Shown piece after piece: positions 33,360-40,926 of a stretch of DNA of 60,868 nucleotides. Source of the stretch: a virus; the IMG/VR virus record IMGVR_UViG_3300042402_003148, positions 1 through 60,868 of that record. One strand, 5' to 3'. A program made the position numbers and the translations under genes. Numbering within the stretch: the stretch's first letter is position 1; each line of letters opens with the position of its first letter. The notes below the pieces were generated by a model that was not told the DNA's origin, made no database searches, and was given only the letters and a program-made list of their open reading frames with translations.

Positions 33360-33714
33360 TGAATTAATTGATTACAGCAGGACCCGTCAAACCCTTGCCA
33401 CCAATGAGTTTCAGAGGAGGACTAAAATAAATTCACTTTACCAAATCCGTGCAATCCACTGCCAGTAAGGGTTTGACAGAATATTTTTCTACCAGGTCCG
33501 TGCTACAACAGAAAATTTTTCGGTGTATTTTCGTATAGGGGAAAAAAATACTTTCAAAGCGTGGATGTGCAGGATACATTGACTTCGTTTGATATACTTT
33601 TATTGATATGTTCGTTTATGTAGTGTGTTAGTATGTTAGTAGTTTATAATGATACATAAAAACTTTTGACACTCTTTAACACAATTTACCACTTTCACCC
33701 ACAAATTAACACTA
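33360..33714. other. Non-coding stretch with long inverted repeat
   Basis: No credible gene. CGTCAAACCCTT (about 33385-33396) is inverted as AAGGGTTTGAC (33467-33477), enclosing about 70 nt. Related strings CCGTGCAATCC, CCGTGCTAC and GGACCCGTC recur nearby. The string TATAGGGGAAAA (33534-33545) also occurs in the GC-rich segment at 28352-28363. It may be a structured RNA or part of an origin; the rest shows nothing recognisable. Confidence 0.4.
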
Positions 33715-33894
33715 CTATTTTAATTTTGATATAGTATCGTTTGATATACTATTGATTGAATATTGAATACGATTGAACGCACACATTGTATCAAAGTCTT
33801 TATACATTTGTTCATATATCATTGCAAATATTCTATCCTTAACTTCTTTAGTTGGTTTAATATTTAGACTTCTTAACCTTCTATTCTTATTCAT
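33715..33894 (-). CDS. Small unknown protein, 59 residues
   Basis: ATG 33894 (MNKNRRLRSLNIKPTKEVKD) to TAG 33715. Basic N-terminus, then a soluble helical part. The ATG lies 4 nt inside the reading direction from the stop of the 53-residue gene, so the two are packed as an operon. Function unknown. Confidence 0.55.
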   Translation of the reverse strand: MNKNRRLRSLNIKPTKEVKDRIFAMIYEQMYKDFDTMCAFNRIQYSINSISNDTISKLK

Positions 33895-33897
33895 ATC

Positions 33898-34059
33898 TTA
33901 TTTTTGATTTGTTATACTCCTAAAGTTTCTTGCATCCTTTGTTAACCTCTTTAATTCCTTTACTTCATATAGTACACACATCAATCCTATTATTGCAATA
34001 CACATTAATATAAACGATATCCCTTCTAATACATCTTTTGTTTTTAGTTCGTTATTCAT
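33898..34059 (-). CDS. Small membrane protein, 53 residues
   Basis: ATG 34059 (MNNELKTKDVLEGISFILMC) to TAA 33898, with one membrane helix (FILMCIAIIGLMCVLY) and a basic soluble tail. Part of a run of six tiny genes. Confidence 0.55.
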   Translation of the reverse strand: MNNELKTKDVLEGISFILMCIAIIGLMCVLYEVKELKRLTKDARNFRSITNQK

Positions 34060-34062
34060 ATC

Positions 34063-34227
34063 TTATTTTATTAATCCGTTATCTTTTAATCTTTGTTCTC
34101 TTTCCTTATAGTACCTATCCAGCATATCTTCTAATTCCTTTATTTTCTTTTTATCGTTCATATAGTTTGTATGTTGGTTATACATTACTATTACACTTAC
34201 TATCATTACTACTATTATTCCTATCAT
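34063..34227 (-). CDS. Small membrane-anchored helical protein, 54 residues
   Basis: ATG 34227 (MIGIIVVMIVSVIVMYNQHT) to TAA 34063. An N-terminal membrane anchor is followed by a charged helix (KKKIKELEDMLDRYYKEREQ). Confidence 0.55.
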   Translation of the reverse strand: MIGIIVVMIVSVIVMYNQHTNYMNDKKKIKELEDMLDRYYKEREQRLKDNGLIK

Positions 34228-34233
34228 ATTTGT

Positions 34234-34326
34234 TTATTTATTTTTGTTCTTTATATAGTCTCTTAACCATAGTACATACATTATCATTATACATACTATA
34301 TACATTATTGTTTGCTTTACATACAT
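34234..34326 (-). CDS. Tiny membrane protein, 30 residues
   Basis: ATG 34326 (MYVKQTIMYIVCIMIMYVLW) to TAA 34234. A single hydrophobic helix with a basic end. Operon-like spacing supports it, but the size makes it uncertain. Confidence 0.4.
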   Translation of the reverse strand: MYVKQTIMYIVCIMIMYVLWLRDYIKNKNK

Positions 34327-34369
34327 TACTATTAGCTGAATTTATTTTATCTCGTTCTTCAAAATTGTT

Positions 34370-34522
34370 TTACTTATTCCACTCACCACTTCTCAATATA
34401 CTCGCAATGTAATCCCAACTTTGTAATGTAGAAAGGTATACAGGTGTCTCAAACCTTTTACCTTTGTATATTACGCATGTGGGTATGTATGTCAATCCTA
34501 TTGTATCAGTTTCTAAATTCAT
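34370..34522 (-). CDS. Small unknown protein, 50 residues
   Basis: ATG 34522 (MNLETDTIGLTYIPTCVIYK) to TAA 34370. Soluble, beta-like. The ATG directly follows the stop of the upstream 47-residue gene. Confidence 0.55.
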   Translation of the reverse strand: MNLETDTIGLTYIPTCVIYKGKRFETPVYLSTLQSWDYIASILRSGEWNK

Positions 34523-34523
34523 A

Positions 34524-34667
34524 CTAATCATTTTTAATTGTTTCATTCGTTGCGAATAGAATAAATAAACATCCTAATCCTACTTCACCTATCCACATAT
34601 ACATTCCACCCAAAAAGAATGCCGTTGGTGCACATATTACATTCCAAATCTTTTTAATCTTTTCCAT
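34524..34667 (-). CDS. Small membrane protein, 47 residues
   Basis: ATG 34667 (MEKIKKIWNVICAPTAFFLG) to TAG 34524. Two short hydrophobic segments (APTAFFLGGMYMWIG and LGCLFILFA). First of the mini-gene run, just downstream of the G-tract element. Confidence 0.5.
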   Translation of the reverse strand: MEKIKKIWNVICAPTAFFLGGMYMWIGEVGLGCLFILFATNETIKND

Positions 34668-34724
34668 TTTACTATTGTTTTATTTGTTATTACTATCTTA
34701 TTACTGTTTTTGACTTTGCATGAC

Positions 34725-34770
34725 TATCAAAAAAATTTCCTTAAACGACTCACCCCCAACCCCCACCCCT
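34725..34770. repeat. G-tract element, copy 2 (inverted)
   Basis: The minus strand reads GGGGTGGGGGTTGGGGG, then GTCGTTTAAGGAAATTTTTTT, matching copy 1 (26191-26242) in the opposite orientation. It lies between an MLTIKN-family gene and the mini-gene run. Confidence 0.6.
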
Positions 34771-34795
34771 TCGGTTCGTGGTTTGTGGTTTCGTA

Positions 34796-35113
34796 TTAAC
34801 CTAATGCAACTAATCTTAATTTATCAATGAATATATCCATGTTACTAATTTCGTCTTTTGATATATACAATTTATGTCCCGTACTACTATGTAATGTAAA
34901 ATATGTTCCTAATGCATTATATTGAGCCGGTTCTCTATTCAATATAATTGTTATACCATATTTTCTATTGGTTATTTCAAATTTGTATTGATGTTCAACT
35001 GCAAGTAAGTTTTTATTATCCATACTAAATTGTTCAGTTATCCTTTCAACATAAAAGTTTTTCTTACCCAATCCTTTATTGTTTAATTTATTTAAGTTTT
35101 GTATTGTTAACAT
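34796..35113 (-). CDS. MLTIKN-family protein
   Basis: A 105-residue member of the paralogous family: N-terminal MLTIQNLNKLNNKG, a central ITIILNREPAQYNALG strand with the conserved Arg, and a C-terminal helix (MDIFIDKLRLVAL). The family is recognised by shared N-terminus and layout rather than high identity. Function unknown. Confidence 0.7.
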   Translation of the reverse strand: MLTIQNLNKLNNKGLGKKNFYVERITEQFSMDNKNLLAVEHQYKFEITNRKYGITIILNREPAQYNALGTYFTLHSSTGHKLYISKDEISNMDIFIDKLRLVALG

Positions 35114-35116
35114 ATA

Positions 35117-35335
35117 CTATCCTTTTATTTCAAATTCTTTATTGTAGATATTATTTTCTTTTATCCATTCAATTGCATAGTTTATACCTATTCCCTTTTG
35201 ATACATTCCTGCATCTTCTATCTTACTACCCTTATCCATCAATTCATCTGCTAATCCTTGTAATTGATTCAATTCCCTTCTTTCAATTGTTATAAATTGT
35301 TTAAAGTCTCCTATTAATTGATTTGTCTTGTCCAT
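35117..35335 (-). CDS. Unknown helical protein, 72 residues
   Basis: Helical (FKQFITIERRELNQLQGLAD) with a C-terminal YAIEWIKENNIYNKEFEIKG. It overlaps the upstream 175-residue gene by 22 nt. No family recognised. Confidence 0.6.
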   Translation of the reverse strand: MDKTNQLIGDFKQFITIERRELNQLQGLADELMDKGSKIEDAGMYQKGIGINYAIEWIKENNIYNKEFEIKG

Positions 35336-35841
35336 AATCCGTTTATTAATTTATAATGTTTAATTCCACTAAATTCTTTTATATAATTGTAGGGTATTGT
35401 TATAAAACTACTTTCTCGTTCACTCCATTGTTTTGTTAATGTATTATCAATATATAAATTATCTTTGTAGTGTTTTATTGTTTTCCAATTATACCAAAGC
35501 AATTCAGTCAAATCATTATTAAGAAACTGAATATAATCTATATACCAATCGTGATACTTATTGTATTTTTCATTTTCGTTTTTGTCTTTGTATGTTGGCA
35601 ATTCACTCCAATATTTATATTTCCTAACAGGTATTCTAAAATGATTATGTTTTTCAAACCTATCCATTCCGTAGTTAATCATTTCAATATCACATCCTCT
35701 TTTAAATTTAGGTACTTCTAAATCCAAATCATATTTTCCACCTAATTTGATATCCCACCAACCTTGATTTTCTAAAAATGATTTTGCAATTATCCTATCG
35801 TTTGTATCGTCGTGAGCTAATGCATCAATTCTATTTACCAT
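35314..35841 (-). CDS. Unknown protein, 175 residues
   Basis: Rich in Trp, Tyr and charged residues (YDLDLEVPKFKRGCDIEMIN, YKYWSELPTYKDKNENEKYN). RIIAKSFLENQGWWDIKLGG at the N-terminus is the best-ordered part. No family recognised. Confidence 0.6.
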   Translation of the reverse strand: MVNRIDALAHDDTNDRIIAKSFLENQGWWDIKLGGKYDLDLEVPKFKRGCDIEMINYGMDRFEKHNHFRIPVRKYKYWSELPTYKDKNENEKYNKYHDWYIDYIQFLNNDLTELLWYNWKTIKHYKDNLYIDNTLTKQWSERESSFITIPYNYIKEFSGIKHYKLINGLWTRQIN

Positions 35842-35849
35842 TGTCTTTT

Positions 35850-36101
35850 TTATTTATCCATTTCGTTTTCAAAAGCTTTCATCGCTCTCTTTACATTATC
35901 CATTTCGGGTATATCTAACTTTTCACCCATTGAAACGAATCCTATTGTTAATATTGCAAATACAATACCAATACTAAACTCTACCGCTCGTTCACTATAC
36001 AATGTGTCATTTTGTGCAGTCACTCCGTTATGTGTAGTTATTTGCAATCCTAATAGTGTTTCTCTTTTACTTAAAAAACTAAATCCTAATTCTATTTTCA
36101 T
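35850..36101 (-). CDS. Small protein with one membrane helix, 83 residues
   Basis: A soluble N-terminus (MKIELGFSFLSKRETLLGLQ), a membrane helix (FSIGIVFAILTIGFVSMG) and a charged C-terminal helix. No family recognised. Confidence 0.6.
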   Translation of the reverse strand: MKIELGFSFLSKRETLLGLQITTHNGVTAQNDTLYSERAVEFSIGIVFAILTIGFVSMGEKLDIPEMDNVKRAMKAFENEMDK

Positions 36102-36111
36102 ATTATTTGTT

Positions 36112-36459
36112 TTAAAACGGGTTATTGAAATTTATATTACCCTGTGTTTGTTTTGCTTTTGGTTTACATTTTACTATCAATGATTCAAATATTAATGCAG
36201 TTAGTTCTAATGATTTTAATTTTCTACCTACAATCCATTCTCTGCCGTATTGTGTTATATCTGCACCATCCCTCAATACCATTTCATATTCGTTTGTAAT
36301 AAGTTTTGTTCTAAATATTTTTATTGTGTATGGCATAGAATTATATGCAACTCTAAAACTATATTCCGTTTCGGTTTCAATCACTTCACCTATTCTAAAG
36401 TCTTTGTAGTGATGTGCCCAACCTTCTAATTGTTTATAATTCTTTATTGTCAAACTCAT
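36112..36459 (-). CDS. MLTIKN-family protein
   Basis: A 115-residue member: MSLTIKNYKQLEGWAHHYKD, TIKIFRTKLITNEYEMVLRD (conserved Arg then Tyr) and a C-terminal helix (LKSLELTALIFESLIVKCKP). It overlaps the upstream 51-residue gene by 26 nt. Confidence 0.65.
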   Translation of the reverse strand: MSLTIKNYKQLEGWAHHYKDFRIGEVIETETEYSFRVAYNSMPYTIKIFRTKLITNEYEMVLRDGADITQYGREWIVGRKLKSLELTALIFESLIVKCKPKAKQTQGNINFNNPF

Positions 36460-36589
36460 ATACTAAATAGTTTTGTTCTTTGTGTGTTTCAACTCTTGTC
36501 GGTTTTGTGTGTAATAAACTATCTGCTGACAATTCAATTTCATTTTTAACAATCATTTCAATTGTTCTTTGCATGTATATTATTTTCAT
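36434..36589 (-). CDS. Small unknown protein, 51 residues
   Basis: ATG 36589 (MKIIYMQRTIEMIVKNEIEL) to TAA 36434, overlapping the next gene by 26 nt. Soluble and charged. Function unknown. Confidence 0.5.
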   Translation of the reverse strand: MKIIYMQRTIEMIVKNEIELSADSLLHTKPTRVETHKEQNYLVYEFDNKEL

Positions 36590-36602
36590 ATTACTTCAAT
36601 CT

Positions 36603-36749
36603 TTAAAATTTAACATAAAAAAATAAAGATTCCCATTTAGAATGTGCAAGAAAACGAGTCCCATCTTTACATTCATATAGAAAAACGGCCTTACCATTTA
36701 CTGTATCGGTGAATCTATATTCTATTAACTTTGCAAATAATCGTTTCAT
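36603..36749 (-). CDS. Small unknown protein, 48 residues
   Basis: ATG 36749 (MKRLFAKLIEYRFTDTVNGK) to TAA 36603. Two or three predicted strands (AVFLYECKDGTRFLAHSKW). It directly follows the flavodoxin-fold gene. Confidence 0.55.
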   Translation of the reverse strand: MKRLFAKLIEYRFTDTVNGKAVFLYECKDGTRFLAHSKWESLFFYVKF

Positions 36750-36750
36750 A

Positions 36751-37320
36751 CTATCCTTTTAAATCTTTTCTAATATCCTGTTTAACCTTTTCCAAATATA
36801 CCATTCTTTCATTTTGAGAAACAAAGGGTACACTCCAAAATTGACGAGTCTTTGTTTTAAACCAACCGAATACAAATGAATACACACCCATAACCAATCT
36901 CAATTTAACTGAATTAAAATACATTGTTAATACAGGCAATGCAGGTGCTCCATGTGTCAAATAAGTTCTAACTTTTTTATCACTCAATAGAGGTGTTGGA
37001 TAACCATACACTTTTGTAACGGGTGTAAACTTATATGCAAACCCTGGTGTAAATATTTGGTCAAAGAATGCCTCCATTGCAGGTGTGCATCTAAACCACC
37101 ATACGGGAGAAATAATATAAATCCTATCTGCCCAAGTTATTAACTCTTTGTATCTTTTGATTGTATCTTTTGAAAATTCAAATGTTATATTTTCTTTGTA
37201 TAAATCAATAACACACGTTTCCTCTTTATTTTGTTTTAAAAATCCTTCAATGGTTTTCATTATACCATTGTAGCAGAAACTCTTTTTATCAGGGTGTCCT
37301 ATTATAATTAAGTTTTTCAT
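36751..37320 (-). CDS. Flavodoxin-fold NAD(P)H oxidoreductase
   Basis: A 189-residue protein with IIGHPDKKSFCYNGIMKT as the FMN/FAD phosphate site and IYIISPVWWFRCTPAMEAFF DQIF-type segment (about residues 72-96) that is characteristic of the NQO1/KefF/MdaB group. It would reduce quinones or flavins with NAD(P)H. It abuts the UV endonuclease gene by 1 nt. In a phage it may handle oxidative or light stress; that is an inference. Confidence 0.85.
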   Translation of the reverse strand: MKNLIIIGHPDKKSFCYNGIMKTIEGFLKQNKEETCVIDLYKENITFEFSKDTIKRYKELITWADRIYIISPVWWFRCTPAMEAFFDQIFTPGFAYKFTPVTKVYGYPTPLLSDKKVRTYLTHGAPALPVLTMYFNSVKLRLVMGVYSFVFGWFKTKTRQFWSVPFVSQNERMVYLEKVKQDIRKDLKG

Positions 37321-37321
37321 T

Positions 37322-38209
37322 TTATATAAATTTTAATATTGCTAAATCTTTTTGTTTTGCTTCAACCATAATGTCCACGTCCAATTCGTATGTATCGGGG
37401 ATGGTATCAATATAATCGGAATGTGCTTGTGCTTTGACTTTTGTATTGTTTTCATGTAATGCTTTACTTTCGGAATAATGAACTGCTGGTGTTATACCTT
37501 TCGGCCAGGTTGATACTGCTAACTTTAATGCATCTCGTTCACTTAAATCTCCTGTGTTAAATGTGTGGTGGTGATAATCAAATGTAATCGGTATGTTAAT
37601 CTTATTATGAATATACATTAAGTCTTTAACTGAATACATACTTGCCTTATCATCATTCTCTATTGTTAGTCTTGTCTTAACTGAATTAGATAGTTTGTCA
37701 AAGTTAGTACAAAATCTATCCATTGCTGCAATCTTGTCACCATATACTCCGTTGCAATGTATATTAATTTTATTGTAAGGTGTTTTGGATAAATTCATTG
37801 CGTCCATTATTTTACCATGCACTTCTAAATCTTTTATTGTATTTTCTACTACACTTTCTTTTGGTGAAACTAATACATTAAACGGACCTGGGTGAAATGA
37901 TAATCTTTGTTTATACTTTGTTGCCTTCTCACCACATCTTTGTAGTATTGTATGTATTGCTTTCCAATCTTTTAATTGTTCAAATTCATATTCAGTTGCC
38001 CACGGAAACATCTCGCTACTCATGCGATACATTTTAATCCCCATTTCCTCATTCCAATCTATAATTCGTTCGAGGTCTGCAACATTCTGCAATACCAAAT
38101 CCGATACATAGTCAATACCCTTTGCTATGAAAGTTCGTTTGACCATTGTCCTATTCGTTGTAATCTTTTTACCTAATGAAAGGTTAATACATGCATATCC
38201 TATATTCAT
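37322..38209 (-). CDS. uvsE: UV damage endonuclease UvdE/UvsE
   Basis: A 295-residue protein of the UVDE TIM-barrel family: MNIGYACINLSL at the start, MYRMSSEMFPWATEYEF, RLSFHPGPFNVLVSPKE with metal-binding His, NIHCNGVYGDK, RLTIENDDKASMYSV and PITFDYHHHTFN. It nicks DNA 5' of pyrimidine dimers and other lesions. The start is ATG 38209 because a longer GTG frame would overlap the promoter at 38215-38245; this leaves almost no leader. It suggests a sunlit habitat. Confidence 0.92.
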   Translation of the reverse strand: MNIGYACINLSLGKKITTNRTMVKRTFIAKGIDYVSDLVLQNVADLERIIDWNEEMGIKMYRMSSEMFPWATEYEFEQLKDWKAIHTILQRCGEKATKYKQRLSFHPGPFNVLVSPKESVVENTIKDLEVHGKIMDAMNLSKTPYNKINIHCNGVYGDKIAAMDRFCTNFDKLSNSVKTRLTIENDDKASMYSVKDLMYIHNKINIPITFDYHHHTFNTGDLSERDALKLAVSTWPKGITPAVHYSESKALHENNTKVKAQAHSDYIDTIPDTYELDVDIMVEAKQKDLAILKFI

Positions 38210-38214
38210 ATAGT

Positions 38215-38245
38215 AAATATACGACAAATTTTTCACTTTACCAAA
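38215..38245 (-). promoter_or_regulatory. Promoter-like site TTTGGTAA-N13-TCGTATATTT
   Basis: The boxes are at 38238-38245 and 38215-38224. The ATG of the UV endonuclease gene is only 6 nt downstream of the -7 box, so the mRNA may be leaderless. Confidence 0.75.
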
Positions 38246-38515
38246 TTAGATAGTCTGCATGCAAATGATAATTTTATCTATTGTATCAAACTCATTCGTA
38301 TTTAACCAAAGGGTTTTACTATTGTATTCCATTACATACATTCCGTTGTCGGTTTGTTCTCTATGTAGTAATATAGTTTCTACTGCCGGTTTTATAGTAG
38401 CATCATATCCTAATGTAAATTCGTAGAATTGTTTATGTTCTTTAACTCCAATAATATTAAACACTTCGTTATATTCTTGTCCGATTAACTTTTGCGGGTT
38501 TTTTATTGTTAACAT
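38246..38515 (-). CDS. MLTIKN-family protein
   Basis: An 89-residue member: MLTIKNPQKLIGQEYNEVFN, ILLHREQTDNGMYVMEYNS (Arg, then Gly-x-Tyr) and a C-terminal helix (FDTIDKIIICMQTI). It overlaps another member by 7 nt, so the two form a tandem pair. Confidence 0.75.
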   Translation of the reverse strand: MLTIKNPQKLIGQEYNEVFNIIGVKEHKQFYEFTLGYDATIKPAVETILLHREQTDNGMYVMEYNSKTLWLNTNEFDTIDKIIICMQTI

Positions 38516-38775
38516 AGTAATCGTTTTATTTGTTTACAAAAGAAATCTAAATTGTGTATGTCTGAAAATTTCAAATACAAAGAATAGTTACCATGTGATA
38601 TTGTATATTTACCTCGTTTATTTTTTATACGATTAAGTTTTAAATCTCTATATTGTCCTTTACCATCTATCAATGAAATATGATAAGTTGTATGTCCACA
38701 CACCATTGATTTCACACGAAAGGAATATCCTATCGGGTACCTAACTATTTTATCTAAATTATTTATTGTTAACAT
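38509..38775 (-). CDS. MLTIKN-family protein
   Basis: An 88-residue member: MLTINNLDKIVRYPIGYSFR, LKLNRIKNKRGKYTISHGNY and a C-terminal helix (LDFFCKQIKRLLC). The upstream half of the tandem pair. Confidence 0.75.
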   Translation of the reverse strand: MLTINNLDKIVRYPIGYSFRVKSMVCGHTTYHISLIDGKGQYRDLKLNRIKNKRGKYTISHGNYSLYLKFSDIHNLDFFCKQIKRLLC

Positions 38776-38778
38776 TGT

Positions 38779-39039
38779 TTACCATTTACTTAGTGGACAT
38801 TTACTTTCAGGACTTAAAGTCTTTGCTGATATATTACATCCACATCCTTTTGTTTCTTGTTTTGTTATTTCGTTTATTCCTATATTTTTAGGACTACATG
38901 TATTATTTATCCTCATATGACATACATTACATAGTAATAATCTATTCTCTGCCATTTGTTTTATATTCGGGTCTAATGTTCCTATTCTATCTTTAACTAC
39001 ATTTGCCCATCCATTTATTATTTCATTTAACTTTGACAT
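38779..39039 (-). CDS. Zinc-ribbon protein, paralogue of 22386-22655
   Basis: An 86-residue protein with LLLCNVCHMRINNTCSP, KGCGCNISAKTLS and KCPLSKW. The order of Cys residues and the N-terminal EIINGWANVV match the zinc-ribbon protein in the modification cassette. Probably metal-binding; role unknown. Confidence 0.7.
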   Translation of the reverse strand: MSKLNEIINGWANVVKDRIGTLDPNIKQMAENRLLLCNVCHMRINNTCSPKNIGINEITKQETKGCGCNISAKTLSPESKCPLSKW

Positions 39040-39054
39040 ATTATGTATTTTATG

Positions 39055-39435
39055 TTAATTATATAATTGTGTTGCAATTGAATAACTAACTGGTGTCGAT
39101 GTTAATTGCATTTTCAATATTTCATCCACCATTTCCTCAAATGTTTCTCTAAAATTTGAAATAGACTTCATCTTTTGTTTATTCATTTTACGAGTTGCAC
39201 TAAATTTATTATCATCCCACATTGATATAAAAAATATACCATCTGCGGTATTTTCACCTACTATAAATTTATGTTGTGGTGTCAATACTGATAATTCCCA
39301 TTTTGGTTTTTGTGGTAAATTCAAATTTAATATTGTTGCTTCATACTTTGTTTCATGTGCATTGTGTATTGGGTTAACTATACAATAACCTTTATATGTA
39401 ATCCCACTTAATTTTTCCCAACCTTTTATTTTCAT
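39055..39435 (-). CDS. Diverged MLTIKN-family protein
   Basis: A 126-residue protein. Start ATG 39435 (MKIKGWEKLSGITYKGYCIV) chosen because it follows the upstream stop at 39437 and matches the family N-terminus. Strands and a long C-terminal helix (FRETFEEMVDEILKMQLTST) follow the family layout, but the Arg motif is weak. Confidence 0.6.
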   Translation of the reverse strand: MKIKGWEKLSGITYKGYCIVNPIHNAHETKYEATILNLNLPQKPKWELSVLTPQHKFIVGENTADGIFFISMWDDNKFSATRKMNKQKMKSISNFRETFEEMVDEILKMQLTSTPVSYSIATQLYN

Positions 39436-39436
39436 A

Positions 39437-39877
39437 TTAATATTTTTTGACTTCTGCAATCATTCTATTTATTAATTCATTCCTATCTTTTACCAACTCA
39501 ACAGGTATACTATCGACAGTCATACTTTTATTAATATTCCAAATATTGAATTGAACTTTACCATTTTTAATATCAGTATGTATTTCAAATATTGTATGAT
39601 GATTAGACGAACCATTTTTAACTCCTGCGAATTTGTATAAAGTATAAGGTTCATTGTCCGATGCGTTGGTACGTGCCTCATGTTTCATATAACATATTTC
39701 AATCGTAGAACCATCCAAACACAAATTTTTACTATTAATCTTTTCGGGATTAGTTATCTTTAATTTTGTTTTCATTTTGTTATTTTCTAATGCACATTGT
39801 AAATGGTCAGTACCTACTAAATAATCCATGTCAATCCATTTGGTATCTTTACCACAATATCTACAAATCCAACTCAT
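39437..39877 (-). CDS. Zinc finger fused to MLTIKN-like domain
   Basis: A 146-residue protein. From ATG 39877 the first 25 residues form a compact zinc site (MSWICRYCGKDTKWIDMDYL, then HLQC). After that, KLKITNPEKINSKNLCLDGS begins an MLTIKN-like domain that ends in a helix (ELINRMIAEVKKY). This is the only family member with a metal-binding extension. Confidence 0.6.
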   Translation of the reverse strand: MSWICRYCGKDTKWIDMDYLVGTDHLQCALENNKMKTKLKITNPEKINSKNLCLDGSTIEICYMKHEARTNASDNEPYTLYKFAGVKNGSSNHHTIFEIHTDIKNGKVQFNIWNINKSMTVDSIPVELVKDRNELINRMIAEVKKY

Positions 39878-40236
39878 TATTTTTTTCCACTCTTTTCTCT
39901 TATCCACTTATACATAAAATCGATATCCCTTTTTTCAATTTCTTTTTGGGATTCTAATTCATGTCCAACACAGGGTGATATCTTTGCATGCTCTCTTTGA
40001 TAATCGGTTTGTGTTTTTGGTTTACTACCTATTGTACCCATTGTATCTACTGAACTTGTTGGTGGTGTCCAACTTGGCATATGTTCATAAGGATAAACTG
40101 CTCCTGTAATTTCCATATCAAAGTATCCACCATCCTTTTTAATTTTATCTATTAATTGTTTTGTACTTTGTTTTGCTCCAACTAAATATCCAATACTGAA
40201 TACAATAGTCAATACGAATGTTACTAATACTACCAT
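39877..40236 (-). CDS. Membrane-anchored protein, 119 residues
   Basis: N-terminal membrane segment (MVVLVTFVLTIVFSIGYLVG) followed by a soluble domain with a Pro/Thr-rich stretch (PSWTPPTSSVDTMGTIGSKP). It shares its last base with the ATG of the zinc-finger gene. Function unknown. Confidence 0.6.
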   Translation of the reverse strand: MVVLVTFVLTIVFSIGYLVGAKQSTKQLIDKIKKDGGYFDMEITGAVYPYEHMPSWTPPTSSVDTMGTIGSKPKTQTDYQREHAKISPCVGHELESQKEIEKRDIDFMYKWIREKSGKK

Positions 40237-40239
40237 AAC

Positions 40240-40428
40240 TTATTTTTTAGATTTTAATTCTATTATTTGTTTTTCTACTTTTGCAAACCTTTCTTTCAAT
40301 CTTTCTAATCTTATACTACGACCCCACTTACCTAACCAATTCACTCCCTGAAATTTCTCCCAATAAATGATTTGTTCTTGCAATTCTTTTTTTCGTTTAT
40401 AGAGTGCCATAACTTTTTCCGATTTCAT
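40240..40428 (-). CDS. Unknown basic coiled-coil protein, 62 residues
   Basis: Charged and helical (MALYKRKKELQEQIIYWEKF; KERFAKVEKQIIELKSKK). No family recognised. It is packed between neighbouring genes with 3-nt gaps. Confidence 0.55.
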   Translation of the reverse strand: MKSEKVMALYKRKKELQEQIIYWEKFQGVNWLGKWGRSIRLERLKERFAKVEKQIIELKSKK

Positions 40429-40431
40429 TCT

Positions 40432-40623
40432 TTACTTCTTTTGTAATGTGAAATAGTAATTCCACTTCAACCAACTAATTGCTATTCCAAATGCCGGTGT
40501 AAATGTATTCGGCCCTGCGTAATATTTTTTACTATACCATAATTTTAATATTGGTAATACCACTACAATATCTTTATTCTTTTGTAGTTTGTTGTTGTCA
40601 ATAACCCATTCTAATTTTCTCAT
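40432..40623 (-). CDS. Unknown small protein, 63 residues
   Basis: Starts MRKLEWVIDNNKLQKNKDIV; contains short hydrophobic strands and a Trp-rich end (ISWLKWNYYFTLQKK). It may be membrane-associated. Function unknown. Confidence 0.5.
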   Translation of the reverse strand: MRKLEWVIDNNKLQKNKDIVVVLPILKLWYSKKYYAGPNTFTPAFGIAISWLKWNYYFTLQKK

Positions 40624-40624
40624 T

Positions 40625-40819
40625 TTATTTTGTATTTTGTTTTGTATTTTCTATTGTTTCGTTTTGTGTTTGAACTTTTGAATTATACATTTGTCTAACT
40701 ATACTACCCAATTGTTGGTCGGTAGTATTTTCGTCTAATATAATTTCTTTACGGATAGTCAAATATTGTTTTGCTTCCTCAGCCCATTCTATTATTTGTT
40801 TTGCGTATTGTTGTTTCAT
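40625..40819 (-). CDS. Unknown small protein, 64 residues
   Basis: Helical, Gln/Thr-rich (MKQQYAKQIIEWAEEAKQYL). First gene after the promoter at 40836-40866. Function unknown. Confidence 0.55.
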   Translation of the reverse strand: MKQQYAKQIIEWAEEAKQYLTIRKEIILDENTTDQQLGSIVRQMYNSKVQTQNETIENTKQNTK

Positions 40820-40835
40820 AACTTTATTTATAATG

Positions 40836-40866
40836 TAATATACGAAATTTATTTCATTCTGCCAAA
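40836..40866 (-). promoter_or_regulatory. Promoter-like site TTTGGCAG-N13-TCGTATATTA
   Basis: It begins immediately after a terminator (40867-40902), a clean transcript boundary. It would drive the genes from 40819 leftward. Spacing is again 13 nt. Confidence 0.8.
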
Positions 40867-40902
40867 TAAAAAGGGGACACCCTAATCAAAAAAGGTATCC
40901 CC
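40867..40902 (-). terminator. Rho-independent terminator
   Basis: GGGGATACC and the partner GGTGTCCCC pair with one mismatch (40873-40902); a T run follows in minus sense. It ends the transcript carrying the 32- and 59-residue genes. Confidence 0.8.
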
Positions 40903-40926
40903 GTACGCACATGGCATGCAAGATTT

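Noticed and set aside
33437-33446. TTTGGTAA box in the non-coding region
   Set aside because: No TATATT-type box lies 13 nt downstream, so it does not fit the promoter set.
34038-34412. Plus-strand frame of 124 codons rich in Leu and Tyr
   Set aside because: It is opposite several well-packed minus-strand mini-genes and is Leu/Tyr/Ser-rich as expected from complementing AT-rich codons.
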